Below, one piece after another: positions 1 through 9,421 of a DNA stretch of 59,869 nucleotides; position 1 is the first letter of the stretch; each line of letters begins with the position of its first letter. The DNA lies in NCBI RefSeq assembly GCF_000380125.1, contig NZ_KB904563.1:274-60142 (forward strand), in the 5' to 3' direction. The notes beneath the pieces are model-generated. The model did not search any database. It saw only the letters and a program-made list of their open reading frames with translations, and was not told the DNA's origin. Origin of the DNA: Streptococcus ovis DSM 16829. Lineage in GTDB: Bacteria > Bacillota > Bacilli > Lactobacillales > Streptococcaceae. Position numbers and translations under genes: made by a program.

Positions 1-1
1 T

Positions 2-106
2 CTTTCAGCATTTTTATGCAGTGGATATAGGGACAATCTAAACCAAAATATATTTCCAGTCATAGAACCAGGTAGTAATAAGACTATTTCAGGATATTGG
101 TTTTAG
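2..106 (+). CDS. C-terminal end of an unidentified protein (partial)
   Basis: Frame 2 is open from the first base of the window to a TAG at 104-106, giving about 34 residues that end in ISGYWF. A run through PVIEPGSNKTI looks like a C-terminal beta strand preceded by a PG turn, as seen in small lipoproteins of the DUF4352/DUF5067 type, but this is too short to assign. It is followed by a good terminator at 147-180, which fits a real gene end on this strand. The gene could also be nothing more than a chance open frame. Confidence 0.3.
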   Translation, partial: LSAFLCSGYRDNLNQNIFPVIEPGSNKTISGYWF

Positions 107-146
107 CATTCACCCACTGAATCAACAGAAACATTTCTAAAAACAT

Positions 147-180
147 AAAAAGGAGAAAAGTCTCATACTTTTCTCCTTTT
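147..180. terminator. Bidirectional intrinsic terminator
   Basis: A perfect 13-bp stem (AAAAGGAGAAAAG at 148-160, its complement at 168-180) closes a 7-nt loop. A-rich and T-rich flanks make it work on both strands, ending rbfA from the right and the partial gene from the left. Confidence 0.85.
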
Positions 181-184
181 AAAT

Positions 185-538
185 TTAGTCTTTTTTATCC
201 AAATCGCGAAGCATTTGGTCGATTTTGTTTCCATATTCGACAGACTGATCTTTTTCAAAAACGATATCTGGAATTTTATATATTTTTAGATTGCGACCTA
301 GCTCGCGCTTGATGGTACCTGTAGCCTTTTCTAGACCCGTTTGAGCCTTTTGATTATCTGAAGCCAAGGTACTATGGATAGTATAGTAAATTTTAGCCAA
401 GGACAAGTCACCTGTCATCACAACATCGGTAATAGTCACATCTTGCACCCGTGGATCACGAACTTTTAGCTTTAGAATTTCGTTCACTTCACGTTTAATT
501 TCCATGCCCACACGGTCACTACGAAAATGATTTGCCAT
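185..538 (-). CDS. rbfA: 30S ribosome-binding factor A
   Basis: RbfA is a small KH-fold protein that binds the 30S subunit and helps late maturation of 16S rRNA, including under cold shock. The 117-residue product starts [11 protein letters not shown] and keeps the family's conserved run [14 protein letters not shown] in the N-terminal half, and its length is normal. It is the last gene of the rimP-nusA-ylxR-ylxQ-infB-rbfA cluster, 202 bases downstream of infB, with a terminator just after its stop. The gap from infB is longer than elsewhere in the cluster and contains hairpins, so separate or modulated expression is possible. Confidence 0.95.
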   Translation of the reverse strand: MANHFRSDRVGMEIKREVNEILKLKVRDPRVQDVTITDVVMTGDLSLAKIYYTIHSTLASDNQKAQTGLEKATGTIKRELGRNLKIYKIPDIVFEKDQSVEYGNKIDQMLRDLDKKD

Positions 539-668
539 AAGGTTTCCCTTTCTATCTCTATGTTAGAAAAGCTGAGTTACCCCAGCCTCTCTTTTGTTTT
601 TCAATGTCAACTTTTTGTGTAGAAATCATGCTAAATTGAACTCGTACTAAGCATTGGGCAAAAAAGAT

Positions 669-704
669 AAACTTCCCAGTGTCTTCCTGACACTTCGTCA
701 GTTT
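669..704 (-). other. Hairpin in the infB-rbfA gap
   Basis: A 6-bp stem (AGTGTC 678-683 with GACACT 689-694) sits inside outer arms AAACT/AGTTT at 669-673 and 700-704. An overlapping alternative stem CTGAC/GTCAG is possible. On the minus strand it is followed by a T-rich stretch, so it may attenuate or process the transcript ahead of rbfA. No clear promoter was found in this 202-base gap. Confidence 0.45.
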
Positions 705-740
705 CCTATTTTTGCGGTGTGCTGTTAACGTTCTCGTATC

Positions 741-3503
741 TTATTTTTTGATTTCTTCCATGATGTAAGCCTCAATGGTGTCGTCCACTTGTAAATCATT
801 GTAGTTTTCAATCATGAGACCACCTTCTTGGGCATTTCCGACTTCCTTCACATCATCTTTATAATGCTTCAAGCTGATGAGTTTGCCATCATACACAACA
901 ACGCCATCACGGATAACACGGACGCTTGAATCACGTGTCACTTTACCACTGATAACCATAAATCCACCGATAGTACCAACTTTGGATACCTTGAAGGTTT
1001 CGCGGATAATGGCTTCCCCGATAATTTTTTCTTCATATTCAGGATCCAGCATTCCCTTCATAGCATCTTCCATTTCTTCGATTACCTTGTAAATGATACT
1101 ATGAAGACGGATTTCGACATCATCTGCATCGGCTTGTTGGCGCGCTAATGGTGTAGGACGAACGTTAAATCCGACGATAAAGGCGTTGGAAGCTGCCGCC
1201 AAGGTAACATCTGACTCGTTAATGGCACCAACTGCTGCATGGACAATCGTTACTTTCACACCTTCAACATCAATCTTCAAAAGAGAAGAAGACAATGCTT
1301 CAACAGAACCCTGTACATCGGCTTTGATAATCACATTGACAGACTTCACTTCACCTGCTTTCAATGTATCAAAGAGGTTTTCAAGGCTGACACGTTGCGT
1401 TGCTTGACGTTGTTTGAGAAGGGCACGTTTTGCCCGTTCTTCACCTGCTGCACGAGCTGATTTCTCATCTTCGTAAACAGCAAAATGGTCACCTGCCATT
1501 GGCGCTTCGTTCAAACCTGTAATCGAAACTGGTGTAGATGGTCCAGCAACTTTAACACGACGACCGAGGTCATTCGCCATAGCACGAACACGTCCGAAGG
1601 TATTCCCAACAACGATTGGGTCTTGAACATGAAGCGTTCCTTGTTGAACAAGGAGGGTAGCAACCGCACCTTTTCCTTTATCCAAATGAGCTTCGATTAC
1701 CGTACCAATTGCACGAACTGTAGGGTCTGCCTTCAATTCTTGAATCTCAGCTACTAAAAGAACGGTTTCTAACAATTCATCAATATTCTGGTTAAATTTC
1801 GCAGAAATTTCAACAAATTCAGATTCACCACCCCAAGCTGTTGAAATGACACCATGTTCTGCTAATTCGCCGATGACACGTTCTGGATTTGCGCCTGGTT
1901 TGTCAATCTTGTTGATCGCAACAATGATTGGAACATTCGCTGCTTTTGAGTGATTAATAGCTTCAATAGTTTGTGGCATAACACCATCATCAGCTGCTAC
2001 AATCAGAATGGTAATATCTGTTACAGAAGCACCACGCGCACGCATTGAGGTGAAGGCAGCGTGTCCAGGTGTATCTAAGAAAGTAATCTTTTTACCACCT
2101 TCTTCAATTTGGTAGGCACCAATATGCTGTGTGATACCACCTGCTTCTCCTGTTGCGATACGAGAGTTACGAAGAGTATCCAATAATGTTGTCTTACCAT
2201 GGTCAACGTGTCCCATGATGGTTACCACTGGTGGGCGTTCAACCATTTCCTCTTCATTGAGATAACCCTCTTCTACGAAGAAACGTTCAATGTCCGCATT
2301 GTCCACTTCGACTTTTTCTTTCGCTTCGATACCGTAGTCTACTAGGAGCAATTCAATGGTATCTCCATCGAGAGATTGGTTTTGGGTTACCATAACCCCC
2401 ATCATAAAGAGCTTCTTGATGATTTCAGCTGGCTCACGTTTGATGCGTTTCGCAATATCTGCCACACTCATGCCTACTGTGTATTCCAACTCTGTTGGCA
2501 ATTCATGGAATTTACGTTCCGTTACAGGTTTTGCTTGTTGTTGGTTTTTACCTTTTTTGTTCTTCTTGCTGGTATTCCAGTTACTATTTCTTTGATTTCT
2601 CACTTGATTTTGATTATTTCGATTCTTTTGTTGTTTACGTGGACCATCTTCTTCATGATCTGTATTAAAATCACGCTTCTTATCAGGTCTGACTTGTTTT
2701 TTTCGACGATTGTCTGCTGCTGGAGCCACTGGAGCCACTTGTGCTACTGACGGCACAACTGTTTTTGGTTCAATCACTGGCTCTTCAAATTTTATTTCCT
2801 TTGGCTTTTGTTGCCGATTTTTCTTCGCTTCTTGTGCCTGACGGAACCGTTCCTCACTACTACGAGCATATTCGGCATTTTGCTCAGCTTTCAGAGCGGC
2901 AGCTCGAGCTTTGAAGTCAATTTTAGGAGCAGCAGGCTTTTGCGCTGTCTGTTGCTGACCGCGAGGTTGGCCTCCTTTTTGAGCAAAGCGACGATCATTC
3001 TTTTGTTCAGATCTTCTGTCTGGACGGCGTTCTTGCTTCCGTTGCTCTTGAGACTGTCCCTGTTTGCGTCGGTTGGAATTTCCTTTATCTTGTAAAGGCT
3101 GTTTTTTCTGCTGACGCTGCGCCCGTTTTTCCGCTTCTGCCTTTGCTCTCGCTTCACGTTCTGCCTTAAAGTTACGACTTTGTGGACGAGCAGGACGAAC
3201 TTGGGTTTTAGCAGGAGTGCCTGACTGTTGCTCGGCATTCGTTGGAGTTGAAGATGTTTTCACTACATCTTTTACAACTTGTTTTTCCGTCGTAGCAACC
3301 GTTTCAGTGGTCCCCTTTTTCTCATCTGCTTTTGGTGAAGACTGTTTTTCATTAAAACTAGCAACAATTTGTTTTGCTTCCGTCTCTTCTACAGTTGACG
3401 AATGACTCTTAACAGCTAAGCCTAAAGCCTGTGCTTTTTCGACAACTTCTTTACTTGTTTTACCCAATTCCTTGGCAATTTCGTGTAATCTCTTCTTAGA
3501 CAA
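741..3503 (-). CDS. infB: Translation initiation factor IF-2
   Basis: IF-2 is the GTPase that brings initiator fMet-tRNA to the 30S subunit and promotes subunit joining. The 920-residue product has an N-terminal IF2_N domain (about 1-45), a long basic low-complexity linker rich in K, Q and R (about 50-330), a second IF2_N segment (about 340-390), and the G domain with GHVDHGKT at 431-438, DTPGH at 477-481 and NKID at 531-534, followed by the C-terminal barrel domains. The start codon is TTG, set by an AGGAGG site 8 bases upstream and by the conserved start [12 protein letters not shown]. It lies 17 bases after ylxQ. Confidence 0.97.
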   Translation of the reverse strand: MSKKRLHEIAKELGKTSKEVVEKAQALGLAVKSHSSTVEETEAKQIVASFNEKQSSPKADEKKGTTETVATTEKQVVKDVVKTSSTPTNAEQQSGTPAKTQVRPARPQSRNFKAEREARAKAEAEKRAQRQQKKQPLQDKGNSNRRKQGQSQEQRKQERRPDRRSEQKNDRRFAQKGGQPRGQQQTAQKPAAPKIDFKARAAALKAEQNAEYARSSEERFRQAQEAKKNRQQKPKEIKFEEPVIEPKTVVPSVAQVAPVAPAADNRRKKQVRPDKKRDFNTDHEEDGPRKQQKNRNNQNQVRNQRNSNWNTSKKNKKGKNQQQAKPVTERKFHELPTELEYTVGMSVADIAKRIKREPAEIIKKLFMMGVMVTQNQSLDGDTIELLLVDYGIEAKEKVEVDNADIERFFVEEGYLNEEEMVERPPVVTIMGHVDHGKTTLLDTLRNSRIATGEAGGITQHIGAYQIEEGGKKITFLDTPGHAAFTSMRARGASVTDITILIVAADDGVMPQTIEAINHSKAANVPIIVAINKIDKPGANPERVIGELAEHGVISTAWGGESEFVEISAKFNQNIDELLETVLLVAEIQELKADPTVRAIGTVIEAHLDKGKGAVATLLVQQGTLHVQDPIVVGNTFGRVRAMANDLGRRVKVAGPSTPVSITGLNEAPMAGDHFAVYEDEKSARAAGEERAKRALLKQRQATQRVSLENLFDTLKAGEVKSVNVIIKADVQGSVEALSSSLLKIDVEGVKVTIVHAAVGAINESDVTLAAASNAFIVGFNVRPTPLARQQADADDVEIRLHSIIYKVIEEMEDAMKGMLDPEYEEKIIGEAIIRETFKVSKVGTIGGFMVISGKVTRDSSVRVIRDGVVVYDGKLISLKHYKDDVKEVGNAQEGGLMIENYNDLQVDDTIEAYIMEEIKK

Positions 3504-3520
3504 TATCTTGTCCTCCTGTT

Positions 3521-3829
3521 CTATTCCATAATAGACCTCATTTTCTTAGTAAATCCAGCATCTGTTACGGCTACAACTTTTCTCGTCTTGCCAACAGCAG
3601 CGCTTAATTCCAGCGTTGAAAACGCGGTAACAATTTCTACTTGATAGGTGTTACTTTTATCAGAGATTTTTTTCGTTAAATTTGCAGCAGCATCCTCTGC
3701 TAAAAAGACCAGTCTTGTCTGACCTTTCCGAATGGCATCTACGACAAATTCCTCCCCTGATACAATGCGTCCAGCTCGTTGAGCCAAACCAATCAGTTGT
3801 AACAACCTTTGCTTTTTATTCGAGTCCAA
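3521..3829 (-). CDS. ylxQ: YlxQ-type L7Ae/L30e/Gadd45-family RNA-binding protein
   Basis: This is the small ribosomal-protein-like gene that sits between ylxR and infB in Firmicutes. L7Ae-family proteins bind kink-turn RNA, but the exact role of YlxQ is unsettled. The core ([16 protein letters not shown] near the start, then [15 protein letters not shown]) is typical, and about 102 residues is the usual size. I place the start at a TTG (3827-3829) because GAGGAGA lies 4 to 6 bases upstream. A longer frame from an upstream ATG at 3865 would overlap ylxR by 50 bases and lacks family similarity at its N-terminus. With the TTG start the overlap with ylxR is 14 bases, suggesting translational coupling. 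Confidence 0.88.
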   Translation of the reverse strand: MDSNKKQRLLQLIGLAQRAGRIVSGEEFVVDAIRKGQTRLVFLAEDAAANLTKKISDKSNTYQVEIVTAFSTLELSAAVGKTRKVVAVTDAGFTKKMRSIME

Positions 3830-4112
3830 GTTCTCTCCTCTTGACCTTATGATCAACATAAGCAATCAATTCTTCATAAAATTCTGGAGCAACTTCCATG
3901 CTAAATGCACGATTAAAGACCTGCTTTTTTTGAGCCTGAGTGGCTTCTTCATTATCCAACTTGATGTAGGCACCACGACCATTTGCTTTACCTGTTGGAT
4001 CAATAAAGATTTTTCCCTCCTTGTTTTTGACAATACGGAGCAAATCACGCTTGTCAATCACTTCTCCTGACACGACTGACTTCCGTAAAGGGATTTTCCT
4101 AACTTTAGCCAT
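3816..4112 (-). CDS. ylxR: YlxR (DUF448) RNA-binding/RNase P-modulating protein
   Basis: YlxR is a short nucleic-acid-binding protein of the nusA operon; in other Firmicutes it has been linked to RNase P regulation and to transcriptional effects. The 98-residue product has the conserved R-x-C-region equivalent (PLRKSVVSGEVIDKRDLLRIV) and the family signature GRGAYI near residue 46. The usual Cys of the motif is replaced by Ser/Val here. It lies 9 bases downstream of nusA and overlaps ylxQ. Confidence 0.92.
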   Translation of the reverse strand: MAKVRKIPLRKSVVSGEVIDKRDLLRIVKNKEGKIFIDPTGKANGRGAYIKLDNEEATQAQKKQVFNRAFSMEVAPEFYEELIAYVDHKVKRRELGLE

Positions 4113-4121
4113 GGCCTCTCC

Positions 4122-5264
4122 TTAATCTACTTGACCTTCTTCTACAACTTCTTCAGCAACATCACCATAAAGCTCCGCTTCAATAGCTTCATACTCTGAT
4201 GCAGACTTGATATCAATACGGAAGCCTGTTAAATGTGCTGCTAAGCGAACATTTTGACCTCGGCGACCGATTGCCAATGATAATTTATTATCCGGCACGA
4301 CCACTGTCGCGTGTTTTCCATCTTCTGTATCAAAGAGGACTTGATCTACTTCAGCAGGTGCAATTGCATTGTAAATAAACTCTGCTGGATCTTCCACCCA
4401 CTCAATAACATCAATGTTTTCCTCAGTTGGAACCATACGATCTGATTTGGCATCATAACGAGCTGGGTGAAACTTACTCGTAATTTTCTTGATGTTGGCA
4501 CCACCACGACCTACGATTGTTCCAATCGCATCCACATTCGGATTGTGACTTCGAACCGCCACTTTCGTACGATCTCCAGCTTCACGTGATACACTCATGA
4601 TTTCCACAGTCCCATCATAGACTTCAGGAATTTCTTGTTCCATCAAGCGTTTAATCATTTCTGGATGGCTACGGCTTACAAAGACATTCACTCCACGACC
4701 GTTATCTTCTACCTTGTAGACATAGACATCAATGCGATCATGTGATTGAAACACCTCACCTGGAATCTGATCCTGTTTCGATAACTGTGCTTCAATGGTG
4801 CCAAGATTTACATAAATGAAACGATTATCAAAACGTTCCACTGTACCTGTCATGATTTCACCTTCATGTTCCTTGTAGGTATTGTAAGTAATGGCACGGG
4901 TTTGTTTGCGCATTTTTTCCATGATGGTTTGCTTCGCTGATTGAGCAGCCACACGACCAAACTCACCTGGTGCTTCTTCAAACTTGATTTTGTCTCCAAG
5001 TTCGTAGGCTGATGAAATAGTCAAGGCGTCTTTCAAACTGATTTCCAAGCGACTATCAAAGACTTCATCCACTACTTCACGTACAGTGTAAACACGGAAG
5101 TCGCCTTTTTTCTCATCAAATTCAATCGCTGCTGATTCAGACTGTCCATAACGACGCTTATAAGCGGAACGAAGAGATTCTGTTACGGCTTCGATGATAT
5201 CTTCTTTTTTAATACCCTTGTCTTCCTCCAAAATACGGAAGGCTTCTAGCATTTCTTTACTCAT
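4122..5264 (-). CDS. nusA: Transcription termination/antitermination factor NusA
   Basis: NusA binds RNA polymerase and nascent RNA, affecting pausing, intrinsic termination and rRNA antitermination. The 380-residue product shows the N-terminal polymerase-binding domain (about 1-125), an S1 domain (about 130-200, with GTVERFDNRFIYVNLG), and two KH domains with VGRGGANIKKI and IGRRGQNVRLA. It lacks the C-terminal acidic repeats of proteobacterial NusA, as expected in Firmicutes. ATG start with AAGGAAA upstream; 39 bases after rimP. Confidence 0.97.
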   Translation of the reverse strand: MSKEMLEAFRILEEDKGIKKEDIIEAVTESLRSAYKRRYGQSESAAIEFDEKKGDFRVYTVREVVDEVFDSRLEISLKDALTISSAYELGDKIKFEEAPGEFGRVAAQSAKQTIMEKMRKQTRAITYNTYKEHEGEIMTGTVERFDNRFIYVNLGTIEAQLSKQDQIPGEVFQSHDRIDVYVYKVEDNGRGVNVFVSRSHPEMIKRLMEQEIPEVYDGTVEIMSVSREAGDRTKVAVRSHNPNVDAIGTIVGRGGANIKKITSKFHPARYDAKSDRMVPTEENIDVIEWVEDPAEFIYNAIAPAEVDQVLFDTEDGKHATVVVPDNKLSLAIGRRGQNVRLAAHLTGFRIDIKSASEYEAIEAELYGDVAEEVVEEGQVD

Positions 5265-5303
5265 GTTCTTTTCCTTTTGTCTTCAAAAGGTCCTTTCTTT
5301 TTC

Positions 5304-5774
5304 TTAAATTTTTACAGCTAAGCGCGCTTTTGCGACGGACGAGTACGGAATTGTTACTTCTTTCTTGCGAGTCTTGTCCATGTATTCCATGACCAGTTGC
5401 TCTCCATCAAAAGAAAGAAGAGTTCCTTCAAATACCTTGATTTTATCAATTGCTTGATAGAGTTTGACATGGATGTAGTGACCAACAGCTTGCTCTACTG
5501 CTTCGGCTGTCTTGAGCGGGCGCTCTAAACCTGGGCTCGTCACTTCCAGCATATACTGGTCAGGAAAGGGATCAGGTTTAATGCTATCCAATAAAGGACT
5601 AATGATTTCAGACAAGTCAGCAGTATCGTTAAGAGAGATCCCTCCTTCTTTATCGACAAAAACTGACAGTACATAATCTCCACCCATCTTGCCATACTCG
5701 ACATCTACCAACTCATAGGGAGCTTGTATCGCTGGAGCAATCACATCTGTTACTAATTCAACAATGGTTGCCAT
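5304..5774 (-). CDS. rimP: Ribosome maturation factor RimP
   Basis: RimP assists assembly of the 30S subunit. The product (156 residues) has the N-terminal alpha/beta domain with the signature [12 protein letters not shown] and the C-terminal SH3-like barrel ([17 protein letters not shown]). The start ATG at 5774 has AAGGAGG 5 bases upstream. A longer in-frame reading to 5825 is rejected because it runs into the 5' leader hairpin. First gene of the nusA-infB operon, with its own strong promoter at 5849-5877. Confidence 0.95.
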   Translation of the reverse strand: MATIVELVTDVIAPAIQAPYELVDVEYGKMGGDYVLSVFVDKEGGISLNDTADLSEIISPLLDSIKPDPFPDQYMLEVTSPGLERPLKTAEAVEQAVGHYIHVKLYQAIDKIKVFEGTLLSFDGEQLVMEYMDKTRKKEVTIPYSSVAKARLAVKI

Positions 5775-5808
5775 TCCTACCTCCTTCACAAAATTACAAG
5801 ATTGAAGG

Positions 5809-5840
5809 GGCTGGCACACGACCAACCCCTTTTCTACTAT
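5809..5840 (-). other. Stem-loop in the rimP leader
   Basis: AAGGGGCTGG pairs with CCAACCCCTT across a 7-nt loop (one C-A mismatch). On the minus strand it forms in the 5' untranslated region between the predicted start of transcription (about 5842) and the rimP ribosome site. On the plus strand it ends in a T-rich run. Its role is unknown; an mRNA-stabilising or regulatory leader is an inference. Confidence 0.45.
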
Positions 5841-5848
5841 TTTTCATT

Positions 5849-5877
5849 ATTATACCACACTACATTATTGTTGTAAA
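5849..5877 (-). promoter_or_regulatory. Promoter of the rimP-nusA-infB operon
   Basis: On the minus strand: -35 TTTACA (5872-5877), 17-base spacer, -10 TATAAT (5849-5854) with an extended TGG before it. Transcription would start near 5842, giving a leader of about 68 bases. Confidence 0.85.
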
Positions 5878-5903
5878 GGAAAAAGGCTTTTTTTGAAACA
5901 TTC

Positions 5904-5933
5904 ATTGCAAACGCTTTCTATATGTTGTATAAT
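5904..5933 (+). promoter_or_regulatory. Promoter with overlapping cre site for the DUF5648 protein gene
   Basis: -35 TTGCAA (5905-5910), 17-base spacer, -10 TATAAT (5928-5933). Bases 5905-5918 (TGCAAACGCTTTCT) match the cre consensus TGNAANCGNWNNCW at every fixed position and overlap the -35 and spacer. CcpA binding here would be expected to repress the gene when preferred sugars are present. Confidence 0.75.
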
Positions 5934-5965
5934 AGTCCTGTAAAAATTCAAAAGGAAGTAAAAAT

Positions 5966-6814
5966 ATGAAAAAATCAATAGCTTTTATTCTAGCTCTTAT
6001 TTTATCACTTTTTCTCTTTCAGGTAGAGCCACCTATTCAGGCCAACACTGAAGCAGGACAAGCGCAAACCTATACCTATAACAATGGTGGCATTCACCTC
6101 GATAAGGCAACTGTCCCTCAAGGGGAGGTAACAATAGGCACAAATGGTCAAATTCGTCCTTTGCAAGATAGTCTCATCAAAGATGCCCAGTATGCTTTTG
6201 TCTACCAAGTGTCAAATCCGACTATTCTTTCCATTGATGAAAAAGGAAATTGGCACGCTCTCCAATCAGGGACTACAACAATCACCATTTACCCCACTTC
6301 TCTAGGAAGTTCTCCTCATTTTGAGGCAGAATTAGATGCTTTGGGTATTCAGCGATCACCAGCTGAGCCAGTCAATGCATACCCACCACAAACCTTTACA
6401 GTAACTATTTTGGATAATGCCTTAATACCTGTTAGCCGTCTCTATCATCCAGGTCTTAAAACCCATTTGTACACTAAAGACGCTAATGAAGTACAGCAAT
6501 TAGCCCAAAGAGGTTGGAGGATTGAGGGTGTTGCTTGGTCTACTCGTGAAAACACAGGCGATCCCGTCTATCGTCTTTATCATTCGGGACTAAGAGTTCA
6601 CCTCTATACAACAGATGCCAATGAATACAATGTTCTGGCAACTCGTGGTTGGAGGCAAGAAGGGATTGCCTATCGCTCAAATGGTACAAAAGCCATTTAC
6701 CGTCTTTATCATACAGGTATCAGAAAACATTTATATACCACTGATTTCAATGAAAAAAACATCCTTTCTACCCGTGGTTGGAGATACGAGGGTATCGCCT
6801 GGTATGTAGAATAA
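5966..6814 (+). CDS. Secreted protein with three DUF5648 repeats
   Basis: The 282-residue product begins with a signal peptide (basic MKKS, hydrophobic stretch to about residue 22, likely cleavage near QAN). Residues about 30-150 are beta-rich and may hold an Ig-like (BIG2-type) domain: NGGIHLDKATVPQGEV and SIDEKGNWHALQSGTTTITIY. Three tandem repeats begin near residues 156, 202 and 245, each with RLYH, HLYT and RGW followed by EG: the DUF5648 module found in streptococcal secreted hydrolases and surface proteins. There is no LPXTG anchor and no recognisable catalytic domain, so this looks like a stand-alone binding protein, perhaps for wall or glycan. It is monocistronic with its own cre-overlapped promoter. 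Confidence 0.8.
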   Translation: MKKSIAFILALILSLFLFQVEPPIQANTEAGQAQTYTYNNGGIHLDKATVPQGEVTIGTNGQIRPLQDSLIKDAQYAFVYQVSNPTILSIDEKGNWHALQSGTTTITIYPTSLGSSPHFEAELDALGIQRSPAEPVNAYPPQTFTVTILDNALIPVSRLYHPGLKTHLYTKDANEVQQLAQRGWRIEGVAWSTRENTGDPVYRLYHSGLRVHLYTTDANEYNVLATRGWRQEGIAYRSNGTKAIYRLYHTGIRKHLYTTDFNEKNILSTRGWRYEGIAWYVE

Positions 6815-6827
6815 AACCAACTAGCAA

Positions 6828-6858
6828 ATCCCCCTTCAGCAGAATACTGAAGGGGGAT
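6828..6858. terminator. Bidirectional terminator
   Basis: A perfect 12-bp stem, ATCCCCCTTCAG (6828-6839) and its complement (6847-6858), with a 7-nt loop. It lies between the convergent DUF5648 gene and trmB. Confidence 0.85.
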
Positions 6859-6897
6859 ATTTTCTTATTCTAAAACATTAGTTTTTTTTAAATGACA

Positions 6898-7533
6898 TTA
6901 GAATCTTGCTTCTACTCGGTAAATAACCTGTCCTTTATTTGAAAATTTTTCTTCGTACTCGGTCATCACATTGCCTTCAAAATCACTAGCATGTAAGTCT
7001 AGCCAAACCTGTTGCAGGGTCATCCCATATTGGGAAAAACTTGCCAGGCTATATTCAAACAACCCTCGATTATCCGTCTTGAAGTGAATTTCCCCCTTTT
7101 CGGGTAAGATTTCTTGATAGGTCTCCAAGAAGGTCTTATAGGTTAAACGCCGTTTTTCGTGACGCTTTTTAGGCCATGGATCGGAAAAATTGAGATATAA
7201 CCGACCAATCTCAGCAGGCGCAAAATAGTTTGTTAAGCTAGAACCATCTACGCGGAGTAATTTGACGTTTGGGACATCTGCTTCTACAACCTTATCCAAA
7301 GCATAACTCAACACTGATAACTGAATATCAATCCCAATATAGTTAATGTCTGGATGTTGACGTGCCATACCTGTAATGAAGGCTCCTTTACCTGAACCTA
7401 CTTCAATGTGAATCGGATGATCATTTCCAAAAATCTCGGACCATTTTCCTCTACATTCTTCAGGATTTGAAATCACATATTGGGGATGGTTTGCAAGAAG
7501 TTCCCCTGCTCCTTTTCGATTTCTAACTCTCAT
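6898..7533 (-). CDS. trmB: tRNA (guanine-N7-)-methyltransferase
   Basis: TrmB makes m7G46 in the variable loop of tRNAs using S-adenosylmethionine. The 211-residue product has the SAM-binding loop EVGSGKG at 44-50, the YIGIDIQ acidic strand after it, and the signature [11 protein letters not shown]. Its start overlaps the stop of ccrZ by 4 bases (ATGA), as in other streptococci where ccrZ and trmB are paired. ATG start in the ecsA-ecsB-ccrZ-trmB operon. Confidence 0.96.
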   Translation of the reverse strand: MRVRNRKGAGELLANHPQYVISNPEECRGKWSEIFGNDHPIHIEVGSGKGAFITGMARQHPDINYIGIDIQLSVLSYALDKVVEADVPNVKLLRVDGSSLTNYFAPAEIGRLYLNFSDPWPKKRHEKRRLTYKTFLETYQEILPEKGEIHFKTDNRGLFEYSLASFSQYGMTLQQVWLDLHASDFEGNVMTEYEEKFSNKGQVIYRVEARF

Positions 7534-8324
7534 GCTTCCTTATAATAGTTTGCCCGAAAGAGGCGCAAGGCATAAATTTCTTGATTCGCCGCTTCCATAT
7601 TGTAGCTTTCAACGTGTTTGGCAATCTGGCTCAGATAGCCAAGTTGCCCATACCAATAAACTTTATTCAAGACAGTGCGATTATATTTATAGCCGTATTC
7701 TTTCAGCCACGACTCCCAGCCCACTCTAGGAATATAGTGCGTCAGCAAGTAGGCGACATCTAACATACGATCGGTGATACAAGCTGTCTCCCAATCTGTC
7801 AAATAGACTAAACCACTGTTGGTCTCAACCCAATTTTTATGGTGTAAATCTCCATGAACAAAAGTCGCCACTTCTTGGCGAAAAACAGGGAGATTTGCCA
7901 GCAAATCTTCGCACACTGACTGCAAGTACGTATTTTGTGCCAAACGACTAGGAGCTTCTTCCCGCCATTTTCGGACCAAATCTTGCGGTTCCTGATAAGT
8001 ATAATTCAATTGCAAAGCCTGATTCAGCAAAATACGCGAAAAATGCATCCGCATCAAGATTTGACGCACCTGTTTTTTCCCCATATCGCGTCTAGTCAAG
8101 GTGCGGCCATTTAACCATTCTTGCTCCACACGTTGCCCTACTCCAACCTCACGATTTGCCGATAAGACTGGGGGCGTAATTTGTTCTCTTGCTAAAGCAG
8201 AAACGATAGGAGGCATCTCATATTTCACAAAAACAGGCGTTCCGTCCGACCGTAGGCCTTTAAATGCTTTGCCACTATTTCCTGCAATAGACTGTAGCTG
8301 CAGGCCACTCGTATCAAACTGCAT
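7530..8324 (-). CDS. ccrZ: Cell-cycle regulator CcrZ (choline/aminoglycoside-kinase-like phosphotransferase)
   Basis: CcrZ couples division to DnaA-driven replication initiation in pneumococcus and localises to the divisome through FtsZ; its fold is that of small-molecule kinases. The product (264 residues) shows the Brenner-type catalytic loop HGDLHHKNW (H157, D159, N164) and the metal-binding TDWE (D177) expected of this fold. I choose the ATG at 8324 with AGGAGG 7 bases upstream; the upstream GTG at 8339 would place the ribosome site inside the gene. It overlaps trmB by 4 bases. The physiological substrate is not established by sequence. Confidence 0.88.
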   Translation of the reverse strand: MQFDTSGLQLQSIAGNSGKAFKGLRSDGTPVFVKYEMPPIVSALAREQITPPVLSANREVGVGQRVEQEWLNGRTLTRRDMGKKQVRQILMRMHFSRILLNQALQLNYTYQEPQDLVRKWREEAPSRLAQNTYLQSVCEDLLANLPVFRQEVATFVHGDLHHKNWVETNSGLVYLTDWETACITDRMLDVAYLLTHYIPRVGWESWLKEYGYKYNRTVLNKVYWYGQLGYLSQIAKHVESYNMEAANQEIYALRLFRANYYKEA

Positions 8325-8374
8325 GCCATTCCTCCTCACAAAAATTCCTTACTATTTTACTAGTTTTATCCTAT

Positions 8375-9421
8375 TTAGTCAATCAATTTCTTTGCTTTTA
8401 TCGCCAAATAAAACTGGTTCAATAAAATCCCACCGCCTGCCATGTGCAGCAGATACATTTTATCCTGCAAGACTAGCATCCCTACTAATAATTGTAGGGC
8501 TAAAATAGCATACAATACCACCCGTAGAATAGCTTGAAAATTCTTCAATTGAACCGATTGTTCCAAAGGATAAAGAAGGGTCAGATATTGATAATCATAG
8601 ACATGAAACAGAGCTAAGAGTTGGAACAACAACAAATAGTCAAACAACAATACCAATCCCATCGCTAACCACCCTTGTTCAATGACAAGCAATGAAAGCA
8701 GGCTCAAACCCAGCAACCTGAAAGTCAAACTTAAAAAATCACCCGATCGTAAAAAGGCACGCGCGTATAGATAAAGCCATGTTTTTTCCTGTTTTTTAGG
8801 AATCCAAGCTAAGAGGCTATCAAGGTAAGCACGGCGGTTAACACTAGTCGTGATTCCTTTCACTCGGGTAAAGAGAGCAAAAAATTGCAAAATAGACTGT
8901 TTTCGCCTTATTTCAGCCGATACTGCCATTTCCCATTGGAAAACGCCACTGCTTCGATAAGAGGCTAGACGCCGTTGAATCCAGAAATACTTTCCCATGG
9001 TGAGTACAAAAAGAACAAAAACAAACCCCAAAAAAGAGAAGCCTAATCTTACATAGACCGGGTATAAAAGTAAATGGCAAAGTAGTTGAACCGTTCCCCA
9101 GACCAAAAAATGCCGTTGTCCAGCTTGATGTAGTAAGGAAATGACCTCATCCTCTTGGGGTAATAAAAAGAGACTATCAGCCGGCTCTAAGTAAGAGGCC
9201 GTTTGCCCTGCAAAAAAGAGAAGAAGAGTAATCACACCTACCACCAGATAAATAAACCATGGATTTTCAGGAAAATTCTCCAACAGTTGGCGGTATTGCA
9301 AAGAAAGAAAACCAAAGAAAACTAAGAGAAAGAGAACAAAATGATCATTTAGTACATAGCGGGAATATTTGAGGCAACGCGCCAGAAAAAGATGCCGCCG
9401 TTTCTGAAAGAGTGTCTTCAT
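8375..9421 (-). CDS. ecsB: ABC transporter membrane subunit EcsB
   Basis: A 348-residue, highly hydrophobic protein with about eight membrane segments. It is the membrane partner of EcsA. The Ecs transporter affects protein secretion, regulated membrane proteolysis and, in some Firmicutes, peptide-pheromone or competence pathways; its transported substrate is uncertain. The ATG is immediately after the TAG of ecsA (no spacing), consistent with coupled translation. Residues such as RKQSILQFFALFTRVKG in the middle loop are typical of EcsB. Confidence 0.88.
   Translation of the reverse strand: MKTLFQKRRHLFLARCLKYSRYVLNDHFVLFLLVFFGFLSLQYRQLLENFPENPWFIYLVVGVITLLLFFAGQTASYLEPADSLFLLPQEDEVISLLHQAGQRHFLVWGTVQLLCHLLLYPVYVRLGFSFLGFVFVLFVLTMGKYFWIQRRLASYRSSGVFQWEMAVSAEIRRKQSILQFFALFTRVKGITTSVNRRAYLDSLLAWIPKKQEKTWLYLYARAFLRSGDFLSLTFRLLGLSLLSLLVIEQGWLAMGLVLLFDYLLLFQLLALFHVYDYQYLTLLYPLEQSVQLKNFQAILRVVLYAILALQLLVGMLVLQDKMYLLHMAGGGILLNQFYLAIKAKKLID

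Noticed and set aside
8325-8339. Start of ccrZ at the upstream GTG
   Set aside because: It would lie within the ribosome site of the better ATG at 8324 and adds residues absent from homologues as I recall them.
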